Below, in pieces: positions 50,151 through 61,142 of a stretch of DNA of 64,000 nucleotides. The notes beneath the pieces were generated by a model. The model worked only from the letters and a program-made list of their open reading frames with translations, had not been told where the DNA came from and searched no databases. Position 1 is the stretch's first letter. Each line of letters opens with the position of its first letter. The DNA is from Dolomedes plantarius (lineage: Eukaryota > Arthropoda > Arachnida > Araneae > Dolomedidae), in contig OU015501.1 of assembly GCA_907164885.2 (NCBI GenBank), forward strand, positions 25,925,083-25,989,082, written 5' to 3'. Both the position numbers and the translations under genes were made by a program.

Positions 50151-50289
50151 CGAAAAAAAAGATGGTTTGAAATTTCATTATGCTATAGCTTTCAAAAGCT
50201 GCCTTTTGGTATTGAATATAAAATTTTATTGCTCTACTGAAATATTTTTCAGGTGCTTCAAAATAGATATTTTTGTGAAAAGAGATAAA

Positions 50290-50925
50290 ATTCTTTTTTT
50301 CTGTTTATTTTATGGTATATTAAATTAATAATATATATTTTTTGTAAATAAAATATTCAAAATATTTTTACAAGAAACTTAGGTATTTCTAAGTATTTCT
50401 AATTTTTAGATGTCATTACAGAACAACTGATTTTGTAGAATTTCGCAATTTTCATCATCTTAATTTTACAGTAGTATATTCTTATAATACACATTGGAAT
50501 GAAAAAAACAATTTTTAATTAACGGACCTTAGTTAAAATAAACAAATCACATTTATTTAGAAAAATATTAATGTAATGTCTTTAAAGGCAAAGTGTTATT
50601 TTGAAATAAACATTCATATTTTTCAAAAGTCCATAGTAATCATACATGGTTTGCTTTACTTATTTCACTGACACATTGAATTGCTTTCTGTTTGTCATCA
50701 GAAATATGCCTCTTCATAGGAAGTCCTGTTACTTTAACATCATTCCATTCAATCATATCAATATAATCCTTGGCATCAAAGTTTATACGTTGAAATAAAA
50801 ACTTTTTGATGCCACCTTCATTTTCAGCCCTTGCTTTTAGATTCCGGGGTAATCCAAGCTCTCTCTTACATGACTGCGATCATCTGATATCATACAAAGG
50901 ACGAGATTTTCAGAAGCAGATTTCT
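50290..50925 (-). repeat. Inverted partial copy of the 51-53.7 kb element
   Basis: The minus strand of this segment matches the plus strand at about 51588-52110 (CTTTGATGCCAAGGATTATA; GATCGCAGYCACGTAAGA) and then 53390-53720 (CATTACATTAATATTTTTCT; TACTGTAAAATTAA). It encodes the decayed C-terminal part of the same protein and its 3' flank. With the plus-strand copy it forms a large head-to-head inverted repeat. Confidence 0.85.
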
Positions 50926-50962
50926 GGCACTGGAAAATGTATATAAGATAGCATAATAGCAT

Positions 50963-52047
50963 TTTTCAATGACAACAACCAGAATTTAAACATTACTGTA
51001 ATTGGAATGGGTGGAACTGCCGTGAACACTGGATTGAATAATGATGTGGTTCGTTTATTTGAAAAGGAATTAAGAAGGCCACTGCAGTGGTTGATTTGTC
51101 TATTTCATGGAAATGAACTGCGCCTACGTCCTAATTTGGAGGAGAAATAGGTAAACAACTAGAAAACTGCTATGAACTTCCAGTAATTGAATTATCACCT
51201 ATTGAAAATGGCATTCCATTACTAGAAATTAAGGATGATTTAAGTGTGGACCCAAAATATTTGTTAGAAATGTCTAATGCAATCTCTGTTGGAAGGTGCT
51301 CTTCTGATTTGTCTATGAGAAAACCAGGAAAACTTTGTTATTCATGATAGCTTACATTAGCAAACCAAATACTTCACTTGTATGTGGGAACAGAATGTAC
51401 TGCAAAAAAAATCTCCGAATACTGACTGAGTACATTTTGTAAGTATATGCATCTGTTTCGTTTCACATAAAGCGGAAACTATCTTATATCCATGGATCGA
51501 AGCACTTGTGGAAACTTGTAAGCTATTCACGTTACCTCCATCAGACTCTTAAAAATGTAATTGACCCAGTCATTCAAAGAAATTCGTACTTCGCTGCTTC
51601 TGAAAATCTCCTCTTATGTATGATATCAGTTGATCGCAGCCACGTAAGACAGCTTGGATTACGCCGGATTCTAAAAGCAAGGACTGAAAAATGAAGGGGG
51701 CATTGGAAAGTTTTAAGTTCAACGTATAAACTTTGATGCCAAGGATTATATTGATATGATTGTACGTAAAGATGTTAAAGTAACAGAACGAGGCATATTT
51801 CTGATTATAAACTAGGAAGCAAAATAATCTGATCAGGAGAGTCAACGTACTGACTTCAGCAATTTTCCATGTCACACACAAGCAGTAGAAAGGATTGTTA
51901 AATTCGTTACCGAGTCACCCTTACCCGTCCGTGGCACTTCTGCAAGAGTTGCATTGATAAAAACGAAAATACATTCTCAAAAGATAATGCCAAAATTTAA
52001 TAATAAAAAACAAAACAAAACACAATTCAATGTGTCAGTGAAATAAG
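50963..52047 (+). pseudogene. Unnamed transposon-like protein pseudogene
   Basis: Frames read in order: VIGMGGTAVNTGLNNDVVRL, RPLQWLICLFHGNELRLR (about 51065-51130), a jump to GGEIGKQLENCYELP, then DPKYLLEMSNAISVGRCSSD and MRKPGKLCYS. Later frames continue with LWKLVSYSRYLHQTLKNVID and DPVIQRNSYFAASENLLLCM, and INFDAKDYIDMI. The order (GTAVNTG; PLQW.C..H.NEL; PGKL; DPVIQRN..FA..ENLL) is one I associate from memory with multi-copy, uncharacterised proteins of arthropods and Hydra, but I cannot name the family. Several stops and frameshifts are present. A partial inverted copy lies at 50290-50925. Confidence 0.6.
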
Positions 52048-52111
52048 TAATGGAAACCATGTGTGATTACTATGGACTTTTGAAAAACATGAATTTCTTT
52101 TTTTTTCAAAA

Positions 52112-53397
52112 TAACGTTTAACATCCCCAATCTCAAAGAACTTTTTAATCTTATGCACAGTAAGTGTGCGTTTAAATTTTCTTCTACACCCACTTTTGAT
52201 TATATTCCTAAATCTGAAAAAGTTAAACCTCTGAATCAGGCTGATGAGCTTAAAGCAGGGTGTTTAACCTTTTGCAGCATCTGGGCCACATGGTAAATTT
52301 TTTCAAGGCAGGCGGGCCGCATAAAAAAGTCAACTACATTCAAAAGTTTAGTTTTATTATGAAAATGAAAAATACATTGTATATGTAATGTATAAAATAT
52401 TATAATCTTGGTATGCAATGTGATGTGGTAATTTTGAACGAAATCGAACATAATGTGATTTTTTTAAATTTGGGTTGGTCTAAAGCGAATTGCTCTCGAA
52501 CTTAACTAGCATTAATGATCGAATCAATCTCTCAAACCAATTTTCTATCCTAGGAAATTGTCGTAATCCGGAGGAAAGAAATTCCCGCTGCTAATGATGA
52601 ATTTCCTGTTAGGCGGGAAACCAAACCTGAGCCATGTTTTTTTTTTTTAATGGCGGAAGGGTACAAAGATACCCTCAACAAAATGCACAACCTAGTCAAA
52701 ATTCAATATCCCAAATCAATTTCATGAAACTTTCTCAAAATCTTATCTGAAAACATTACTGCAATTGGATTAATATCGGACCTTTCAAAATTACTTAATT
52801 TACTTACGCATTGAATTTTTTTGGAAAAAAAAATCCCAAAACCGAACGGCCACTTAAAAATTAAAAATTTATGTTCCGATCTTAATATTTCAAATCTTAC
52901 CCAGTCCATTAATTGTTCACAGGTTAATTCTGATAGTGTTATTCTGATAGTGTGGTTTCTGATAGTGTTTAACATTTTTCCTTTATTTTTCTGTTCCATG
53001 CGAGGCAGTTTCCTCTTATTGAAGTTCCACACTTGATACCCTATCAGGGAATGCTGGTGTGGGGCGTTCGTTTTTGCTTCCCATGCTTCAGTCCTCGGTT
53101 CGATCCTGCAAAGTGCAGTTCTGTTATCTGTACTCACGGATGTTCAAACCTGCCAATTTAATTTATTAAATATAACTTACTTATTATTTTAAACTTAATT
53201 GCCTTATTTTTTATTTCTAACATTTATTTAAACTAATTTTTTTGCCTTTTTTTTTCTTATTGTAAATATTATTTCTCGTATCCTGATTCAATTACAAAAA
53301 AAAACAATGTAATATATATTCTTCAATGTACGTACTGAGGATAAAGGGTCTTATTTTTTGATATTTTTTGGTGTCTCATGACATCTACTGTCTATGT
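52112..53397. mobile_element. Composite insertion into the 51-53.7 kb element
   Basis: Comparison with the inverted copy at 50290-50925 shows this 1.29-kb block interrupts otherwise continuous sequence (TTTCAAAATAACG before it, ATTACATTACATTAATA after). It contains a hAT-like terminus (CAGGGTGTTTAACCTTTTGC, about 52256) and a tRNA-like SINE segment (53040-53160), so it is itself composite. A 144-codon minus-strand frame across it (53137-52703) is mostly SINE-derived and is not a gene. Confidence 0.6.
53040..53160 (+). repeat. tRNA-derived SINE
   Basis: Box A-like TGCTGGTGTGGGG (53051-53063) and a perfect box B GGTTCGATCC (53097-53106) are correctly spaced on the plus strand, with a TTTGCTTCCCATG anticodon-arm region between. 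A tRNA-unrelated tail follows. Confidence 0.6.
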
Positions 53398-54084
53398 CTC
53401 TGACATTACATTACATTAATATTTTTCTAAATATGTGTGATTTGTTTATTTTAACTAAGGTCTGTAAATTTAAAATTCTTTTTCTTTCATTCAAATTTGT
53501 ATTATAAGAATATGTTACTGTAAAATTAATACGATGAAATTCGAGAAAAAATTCTACAAAATCAGTTGTTTTATAATGGCATCTAACAATTAGAAATACT
53601 TAGAATATGTAAATTTCCTGAAAAATATATTTTGAATATTTTATCTACAAAAATATATATTATTATTTTAATATACTATAGAAGAAATTTAAAAAAATAC
53701 AAATTTTATCACTATTTCCTCTCTTATAAATAAAGAGTGGTGAAACAAGGACCCATTTTTAAGTAGATATTTAATTTCTCCAGTAATATATAAAATTGAA
53801 ACTAATTTTCATCTGTTTTTATAAGCTTCTAGGGAGTTAAAAACATACACACAGAATACAATCTTTACATACAAGGAAAATTATGTGAATTTTCACATAA
53901 TACAATTATACAATTTCACATAATACTTTTCACATAATACAATCTTTACATACAAGGAAAATTATGGGAATTTTCCGCGTAAAAGAAGTTTCACAACAAT
54001 GAAATAAATATTTTTGAAAAGTCTGTTAAATTTAATCTTCGCCTTCCCTTTCAAATCCATAATTCTGATGCAGATATCTGTTAC
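53398..54084. other. 3' flank of the 51-53.7 kb element, then unassigned
   Basis: Up to about 53720 this repeats the inverted copy at 50290-50570. Near 53880-53960 ATACAATCTTTACATACAAG and GGAAAATTATG are duplicated in tandem (about 82 bp). Nothing else recognised. Confidence 0.55.
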
Positions 54085-54314
54085 TTGTGGTTACGAATCG
54101 GAGGTACAGTTCCGGGACGATGCAGGGTAAACGATTTCGGTGCGATTCATATCAACCCATAACAGGCCCTGAAACACGTAAACGGAAAGCGTTTCCCCTT
54201 CGGAGGTTCGTAAACAACCCGCCAGTGGCCCGACAAAATTCTCCCGTACTTGTCGTTCAACCGGTGCCTCCAGCACTGGCCCGATAAGCTGCCGTCAGTC
54301 CTGTGTTTGTTGGG
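54085..54314. mobile_element. GC-rich transposon end (partner of 41878 type)
   Basis: Higher-GC block ending ...CTGTGTTTGTTGGG at 54314 and followed by TA. Its minus-strand start (CCCAACAAACACAGGACTGA ... ATCGGGCC) matches the element at 41878. Its other end is not found; the left border is approximate. Short frames in it are not recognisable. Confidence 0.55.
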
Positions 54315-54988
54315 TAACTGACTGACATACAACGCACAGACCAAACCGCTGGACCTAAAGGGCTGAAATTTTGCATGGCTATTCTTCTTATAGTGTAGGG
54401 GTGCACTAAGAAAGATTTTTGAAAAATTCTTCTTAGATTTTTTTAAATTAAATTTTTAAGCTGTTTTAGTAACATTTTTTAGTTTTCATTTAAAATAATA
54501 ATTTGAGGATTATAAAGTTCTCGGATTATAAAAATCACGAGAAAGATCATGAAAATTCCTTTAAAATGAGAACTTTTTTGAATCTTTACCTCCATTTTCT
54601 GATTTTTGGTGAATTTTTAAAGATTAATTTTTAGAATTTAATTTATTAAATGCTGATCACGTGATTTCTTTTTCTGGTACTTTAAATAAATTTATAGTCA
54701 CGTGCATAACAACTAAATAGACAAAAAATATTTTTTTTCTTGCTAATGTGGCCGACGATGGGACATTATCCAAAAAAGTATTAAAATACAATAAAAGATA
54801 TTATGTTCCTCAAAATGTACTATATTAACTGTACTATATTCTTTAGTATGTCCAATTACATTTAATTTGAATATTTTGTTCTACACTATTTTGTCTATAA
54901 AAATATCCCTTACGATTTTTTATAAATGTATTTATTTTTACATCAATTGTATACATTGATCGTCGTATTCATTATAAATATATATATA

Positions 54989-55997
54989 CTAGCATTATTG
55001 CCCGGCGTTGCCCGGGTAGATATATAGATATAAAATTTTTCATGCATTCCATCAAAAAAATACTGGGCTGCACCCCCCGCTCTTCATGTTCATCTGGCCA
55101 GACAGAATGCGCTTAGCGCGTTTCTACTGAAATGATATACCCAGTATTCTTTTGATGGAAGGCATGAAAAATTTTATATCTATATATCTACCCGGGCAAT
55201 CATTCTTTAAAAATAATTTCATTAATTTTCTTATGCCTTAATATAACTAATGGACAAACAGTTCGGGATGAAAGTTATGTGTCGTTATGTTTCTCTGTTT
55301 AAAGAGCTTTTCCTCCCACTGCTTAAAAAGCCCCAAATCTCTAAAAGATTTATCTTATATGATTTCATGGAATAAGTAATTCAAATACATATCATATGTT
55401 AACTCTGTTTCGCGAACTTAGGGGAAAAAACCTGTAGAACTCTTATACTTCTTCCCATTTTATGATCCTCAAACAATTAATATATTTAGATCAACAGAAG
55501 GCTTCCAAAAACTTCCAAACTTAATTTTTCTTTTTTTTTCTTGCTTTTTTTTTCCAAATTTTATTAAGTTCTATTAGTTTGAACGCCATTGTCTAAAGTT
55601 GTCTAAAGCAGCGGTTCTCAACCTTTTCCGATTTCTCAACCAACCGATTTCACTAAACGTAAGAAAAATAAACACCTCGTCCCCCCCCGATACCCCCAGA
55701 CCAACTCTCAAACCACCCCAGATCACCCCTCAGAATTCTACCGCTTTTCCCCAGCGTATCGAATTTGAAGGGTTGTCGTAAAGGGACTGTATCCAAATTT
55801 AAGAAGTGATTTTAGGGGCACAAAAATCATTAAAAAATTAATTTTAAAAAAACTAATTGAGCCCCAAATTTCGTTTTTCCTGATTTAAGTTTCTACGGTC
55901 CAAAACATTAACTGTGCCGAATTTGGTCCCGGTGGGTGAAACAGTCTATGATTCTATAGCGGACAAACAAACAGACAAGCTCTTTTATATATATAGA
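54989..55997 (-). mobile_element. Nested Helitron, both ends visible
   Basis: On the minus strand it starts TCTATATATATAAAAGAGCT (5' TC at 55997-55996), preceded by A. It ends with the hairpin CCCGGGCAACGCCGGGC, AATAATG and CTAG at 54992-54989, followed by T. These are the canonical Helitron ends and A/T insertion site. The 5' region is shared with 27970-28130. No Rep/helicase frame. A hAT-like terminus (CAGCGGTTCTCAACCTTTTC, 55609) marks a further insertion inside it. Confidence 0.82.
55003..55199. repeat. Imperfect palindrome, arms about 65 bp
   Basis: CCCGGGTAGATATATAGATA with AAAATTTTTCATGCATTCCATC is inverted at the other side (ATGGAAGGCATGAAAAATTT, TATATCTATATATCTACCCG), with a centre around 55080-55130. 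It lies at the 3' end of the nested Helitron and may be a separate foldback or part of its terminal structure. Confidence 0.85.
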
Positions 55998-56384
55998 TAT
56001 ATATATATATATATAGATAGATATATAGATATATATTTGGCATTAATTGCATACATTGACCGTTGTATTTAATTTGAATGTACTTCGTAGCGAAGTGCGG
56101 GTTTTCAGCTAGTCAGCTCATAAAAGGTAAAGTTTTGGAAAGATTTAGTTATTGTAGCCATTCTATGAAACACATGAAAAAAACTGTGATCATTCTAGGT
56201 GAGAGTACACATATTTTACTCAGGTATGACATTCACTGTTCAATATAGTGAAAAAGGCTGAATATACACTAAGAGGATTATATTTGCAGGTAATAATTTA
56301 ATACGTATAAAAATAAAAGAAAATAAAAAAATTTGAATAACAGTACCTTATTCTCATTTAAAAACATGGGAAAACCATCTGCTA

Positions 56385-56725
56385 AGAATAAGAATTAGAC
56401 CATGGTCTCATCACTTCGTGTGAATTCCTCTACCAACTAAACAATCACGACGAATGCAGAATTTTCAGTACTATTCGTGACATAATTATCCCTTATCATA
56501 GGCCAAAGTCGCAAAATATTGACATTTACGCATTTACATATACACTAACTGATTTTTCCCGATTAATTTCACAGGAAATATAGTTTAATAGACCATTATC
56601 CTTCTTTTTAGAAGTCGGGCGCCACGATAATAACCGACAGCTTGGACCAGGAATTGAACTTGTATCCCACCACTTCAAAGTGGTCGTCCTTCTAACTAAG
56701 CAATACTCTATTAGAGGAATTCTCA
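56385..56725 (-). repeat. Two tRNA-like segments, possible dimeric SINE
   Basis: On the minus strand, TTGCTTAGTTAGAAGG (box A) with AGTTCAATTCC (box B) spans about 56715-56640, with ACCACTTTGAAGTGGT as an anticodon-arm stem. About 200 bp further along, TTGTTTAGTTGGTAGAGG resembles a second box A (about 56450) with a weak TGGTCTAATTC box B. Neither would fold as a working tRNA; a SINE with two tRNA-related parts, or two decayed copies, is likely. Confidence 0.5.
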
Positions 56726-57587
56726 TTTTGAAAGTAGTTCCCCCAAGCTCTTATATCTAATTCCTGGAGGTGTGCGTGCGTGCATTTACAACAAACTTAT
56801 ATCGTTTCCTGGAAATATGTCTCAGTTCAGTATATATTCTTCCTAGTTCAAGATATTTCTTGACAAATTGGCTAATTTCACACGATTTCATTTGATTCTA
56901 AACTCCTTTATTATTCTCAAAAATCTATACTCTATAATGTTTTTAAAATCTTCTAAAGTTTTTTTTCGATTTCCTTCCAGTCAATTGCTTATTTACAGAA
57001 TATTTTGACCCAAATAGAAGCTTTCTTTTTGTCGTTGGAATTCAAGAGGAGCTACGTAGCCGCTTTCTACTGCCTCCCTTTATTTATTTAACACTTTTTT
57101 CCTCTCTTGATCTCCCTTCAGCTCTAAAGAAGTCCTGAAACTTACAGATGAAACTTTCTTTAAACGTCATTTCCAAAATTCAAGACTCTGAGCGCGTTTC
57201 AATCTAATTTGGGAACGAAACATTGTTGCTCGGAATGCCACCCTAGGGTACCAGAGACTGAGTATTTGCTCCGTCTCCGTTCTTCTCTGGCTTTACATGG
57301 ACTCTTTGAATTTGGATGAAAACAAGTCTGCGTGAGAGTAAACGCGCTCTAACTTTTCTGTCACGGATACTCTGGAGTCCATCTTAGTTTTATTTAAGAT
57401 TATGAGCCAGACCCCTTTGACGGAAAGTCGTCGTTCGAGAGAGGTAAAGAAAGCACTTTCTTGAAGGCCTTGGGAAAAACAGGAGAATAGATAACTTCTT
57501 GATGATAGATGAGAGTGTTCAAGATACCTATAAAGAAAATAGCATGATAAAAATTTCAGAAAGCATGCTAGCAATCGTAGTAAACTG

Positions 57588-57588
<1 letters not shown>
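56726..57588. other. Unassigned
   Basis: Somewhat less AT-rich DNA. A minus-strand ATG frame near 57380 (MDSRVSVTEKLERVYSHADL) ends near 57293; it has no supporting splice signals or motif. Confidence 0.4.
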
Positions 57589-57681
<93 letters not shown>

Positions 57682-57718
57682 TATATATATATAATATATA
57701 TAGATGTATATATATATA
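57589..57718. repeat. (TA)n microsatellite
   Basis: TA repeats with GTATAT, GCATAT and GATGTA variants, ending exactly at the Tc1 terminus. Confidence 0.97.
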
Positions 57719-58975
57719 CACTGCTCAAAAAAATTAGGGGAGCAAGCAAAGAACTTAAGAAAATCGTGCGAGACAGCCACGTATTGGCATAAAATGGATA
57801 GTACACGCGTATCAATGCGCAATACAGAAAAAAAGACGTAAAAAATTTGTAATTAAGCTTTAATTCTTTGAAAATATGGAAAAAACATGAAAAGATGATT
57901 TAGGGCAACAATTTGGTTACATGCAAACGATAAAAAAAAGTATTGTTCAGAAATGATGCGGTCTGGCATTATCATGCTGGAAAACAAAGGAATCTCCAAT
58001 GGCTGCAGCGTAAGGTATGACATGAGGTCTCAGTATCTCGTCTGCATACATTCGGGCCGTCAAAGTACCATTCCGAATGATATGCAGGTCCGTACGTCCA
58101 CCTATGCTGATTCCACCCCATACCATAAAACCAGCTCGTCTGTATTGTGACCTTTCCCGAATGAATGTGGGGTTATTTCGAGTGTCCCTTTCCCTCCATA
58201 CCAAAACACGTCGGGTGTCACACTCCAGACTGAATCGGGACTCGTCTGTAAACAGCACTTAGCTCCAATCATGTTGCTCCCAATCTGGATGTTCAGCAGC
58301 CCATCTTCTTCGGGCCGCACGGTGACGTGAGGTCAACGGAATGCAGACCATTGGCCTAAGTGCATAGAGACCTCCCTGATGAAGCCTATTACGTACTGTT
58401 TGGCTGGACAACCTTCGTCCTGTTGCCAAGAGCAACTGTCTTTGCAGCTGAGTAGCATTGTCTGTTCTGTTTCGACGAGCTGTTAACAGTATATACCGGT
58501 CATCAGTTGCTGTAGTGGCGCGTGGCCGACCTTGCCCTGGTTGACGTCTAACATTCCCTGTTTCTTGGAATCGATTCCACAGCCTTGCAACGACACTTCT
58601 GGCGACTCCAACAGCGTCCGCGACACTACGTTGTGTTTGCCCGGATTCAAGTCTGCCTATAATACGCTATGCCATGGATTCCGGTAAATCACGTTGTTGA
58701 GACGTTTTCAAATCACCTTTTCTCAAAAAGAATAACTGAGCAATCGAATTTCACAGTTAAGGCAGTGAAACAGACGTTTCTGCAACATCCCGATTTCCGC
58801 CCTTATGTTCTTTTTCTGGTTTTTGACGTCATGAAGTTTGATTTGAAAATGAAGTTTTCTGCTTCTGTTTCCTGCTAGGCTATAAATTATGGATGATTTA
58901 TTTTATGATACTTATCAGTGTAAGTATTTGCGTAATTTCGTTAAAATCATGTGCTCCCCTAATTGTTTTGAACAG
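57719..58975 (-). mobile_element. Tc1-type transposon with both ends
   Basis: Left end CACTGCTCAAAAAAATTAGG then GGAGC; the reverse complement of the right end is CTGTTCAAAACAATTAGGGG then AGC. TA repeats lie outside both. The 1257-bp element carries a transposase missing its last third (see next entry), so it is an internally deleted copy. Confidence 0.9.
57947..58690 (-). pseudogene. Tc1-type transposase, C-terminal third deleted
   Basis: A nearly continuous minus-strand reading starts near 58672. RIIGRLESGQTQRSVADAVG is the first helix-turn-helix, followed by RQPGQGRPRATT (GRPR-type linker) and ARRRWAAEHPDWEQHDWS. After a single TAA it continues into LFTDESRFSLECDTRR with the first catalytic Asp, MVWGGISI, and FVFQHDNARPH with the second Asp. 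The reading stops right after that at 57947. The segment with the catalytic Glu (…EHLWD) is missing. Stops at the second codon position (ATGGCATAG) and in the middle add to inactivation. Confidence 0.92.
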
Positions 58976-58989
58976 TATATATATATATA
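58976..58989. repeat. Short (TA)n separating Tc1 and Gypsy elements
   Basis: Fourteen bases of TA lie between the Tc1 terminus and the Gypsy LTR; the same TA repeat follows the distal LTR. Confidence 0.9.
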
Positions 58990-59351
58990 TGTAATGAAAT
59001 AAGATCAGATTACAGAAATATTAGAATAAGATATTTGTTTCCGAGTGGCTAAACAGACATCTTATCTAATGGAAAGCCAACACCCGAGTGATTCCCGGGG
59101 TTTGCGTATAGAGGTATCTGCGGTTGAAGAATTTGCTGACCAAAGATGTTTTTTGCAAGCTGCATCAGTTGTGCAGGACGATCGCCTTATTTGAGCATAG
59201 AAAAGGGGTCGGATGGTTTCGTGGCTTCCCAGGGACTGCTGACGCTATGAAAAATATTCCTGGGTTCTTGAAAACAGAATTTGGTAATGCCGTCTTAAGC
59301 ATGGGAAGGAAAGAAAATTTACAGGGGTCAACTTAAATTTTATATCTTTCA
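58990..59351 (-). repeat. Gypsy 3' LTR
   Basis: This is the 3' LTR because the element reads on the minus strand. It differs from the other LTR by only about a dozen substitutions and small changes, which points to a fairly recent insertion relative to the decay seen in neighbours. A 70-codon frame on its plus strand is present in both LTRs but simply reflects the shared sequence. Confidence 0.92.
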
Positions 59352-59944
59352 TATCCCTCCATTTTAAAAACATTGTCTACCCGGGTGGAGGCTCTCATAC
59401 ATAACATACAAAAATAAACTACAAAATATTACAACTATACGGAATATAACATAAGATTACAAAAAATCTGGCAAATTCCACAATGGTTCCTCCAGATAGC
59501 AGGTCCATGCGGTTTCCCTACTATCCTTCATCTTATTTGCTTCATATGCACTTAACCATAATTACTGTATAAGTTCAAAATATAAGATTTCATATTCGAA
59601 ATATAAGATGATAACATAAATTCTATGACTACATGACATATTTTCTTGATATATTTGATTTGAATAAAATACAATATAAATATTTACACTACCTGGAAAC
59701 TACCTCTTAACATTGTCCACATATTGAAGTCTTAGTTCTCACATTATATTCTATTAATACTGACATTGTTTGTATCACCATCAAAATTCACTCTATTATA
59801 TTTTTTAACTTCCTTGGGTACTCTTATATTCATAACAATTCTCTATTCATGCAAAATTACAATATTATAAATTTATTTTTTTCATTTCATATCAGTATCT
59901 CTTCCTTTTCTTCAAAGTACTGTTACATTAATAAAACAACTTCA
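59352..59944. other. Non-coding remainder between Gypsy pol and 3' LTR
   Basis: AT-rich sequence where RNase H and integrase codons would be expected. No motifs of either were found on the minus strand. Probably a deletion plus decayed 3' untranslated DNA. Confidence 0.6.
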
Positions 59945-60226
59945 TTAGCCAAGAAAATCAATAGTATCTTTAGCAAAATGACATTTCGATTTTTTAAATT
60001 TAATATTTTCCTTTTCACAAATTTCAAAAATTGTCTTTAAGTGTTGAATATGTTCTTCTAATGACTCTGAGAAAATAATTATATCGTCAAAATAATTTAG
60101 AGCAAAGTTAACTTGATATTTATGAAGTATACGCCTAATTGTTCTTTGGAATATTGCGGGAGCATTCTTAAATCCAAGCGGAAGTCTGGTAAAATTGGTA
60201 CAAGCCATATTTAGAACTGAAAGCAA
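59945..60226 (-). pseudogene. Gypsy reverse transcriptase, middle part
   Basis: A 93-codon frame contains LPLGFKNAPAIFQRTI and then NYFDDIIIFSESLEEHIQHL, the YxDD polymerase active site (Tyr 45, Asp 47, Asp 48), and the downstream KFKKSKCHFAKDTIDFLG motif. It continues the upstream pol reading after a frameshift at about 60170-60230 and stops after FLG. The thumb, RNase H and integrase are missing. Confidence 0.9.
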
Positions 60227-61142
60227 GCTTTTCAGCTTCCTCTTCCTCTAATTTCAGGTGCCAGTACCCACTACATAGATCTAACGTAGAAAATACTTTA
60301 GCATTGGTCAATTTGTCTAGAACACTGTCTATTCTGGGAATGGGTTCACAATCGGTTTTGGTAATTTGGTTAATTTTCCTATAGTCAATACATAGTCGAG
60401 TCTTAGCATTATCTTCTTTCTTAAACGCGAGAGTAATAGGTGAACTATATTGGCTATAACTAGATTTAATATTTTTAGCTTTTAACAAGGCATCTAATTG
60501 TTTTTTTATCTCTGCGTCATCTCTAAGCGACGTTCTGTATGGTCTTTGACTTATAGGAAGTTCTGAGGTTAAGACTACTTTTGGCGATTCTAATTTAATT
60601 TCTCCCACATCAAACTTATTCTTAGCAAAAACATGATCAAATTTTTGTATTAAATTGTCAATATCACACTTATCATTATTACAAGAAATCACATTACATA
60701 AATCATTATTATTACTTAAAAATGCAGCTACTTTTTCATTATTTCCCTGATCACTTTTCTTATTAGGATTATTATTATGACAGCTGGTACAATTTAAATG
60801 CTTAAGTAATTTATTATCCTGCAAAATTTCTCTAGTTTTAAAATTAATAGTGACATTAAAGAGTCCAATAGCATGACTAGATAATATAAGATAAGGTAAT
60901 TGTACATTAGGTAAGTAATAAAATTTTAATGGTTCAATTTTTTCACCCAATTTTAACGGAAGCATTATATACTGACTTGCCTGGACGTTTCGTCCCACAG
61001 CTGTAATGTTAATGTTGCAATTTTTGAAATTTAGTTGGTGATTTTTATTTAATATGGGTCCTGGTAAAATATTTAGAGTTGAGCCTGAATCGAATAAAAT
61101 CTGGACTTTCTGTCCACACAACAGGCTCTCTACTACTGGCAC
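60168..61142 (-). pseudogene. Gypsy pol: protease and reverse transcriptase start
   Basis: A 324-codon frame. Aspartic protease at the N-terminus with the DSG active site (FDSGSTLNILPG, Asp 18). A linker rich in Asn and Cys follows, then the reverse transcriptase palm and fingers (ISQRPYRTS; SPITLAFKKEDNAKTRLCID; FSTLDLCSGYWHLKL, which holds the first catalytic Asp). The frame shifts near 60226 just before the LPFG-like motif. The product would copy element RNA into DNA in virus-like particles, but this copy is broken. Confidence 0.92.

Larger units (their letters stand above)
54315..56112 (+). mobile_element. Non-autonomous Helitron, interrupted by a second Helitron
   Basis: The body (TAACTGACTGAC ... 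GAAATTTTGCATGGC ... GATCGTCGTATTCATTATAA) is colinear with 37470-38157 at high identity. The 3' end GCGAAGTGCGGGTTTTCAGC then TAG is at 56112, followed by T. The 5' terminus is replaced by the GC-rich element. About 1 kb (54989-55997) is a nested Helitron in the opposite orientation. Confidence 0.82.

Noticed and set aside
52703..53137. 144-codon minus-strand frame
   Set aside because: Its N-terminal part is the reverse strand of a tRNA-derived SINE, and the rest lies in a composite insertion.
54087..54344. Overlapping 61-66 codon frames with Pro/Arg-rich peptides
   Set aside because: They lie in the GC-rich transposon end on both strands, where stops are rare because of base composition.
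59124..59336. 70-codon plus-strand frame, duplicated at 62316-62528
   Set aside because: The duplication is the two LTRs of the Gypsy element; the frame is antisense to the element.
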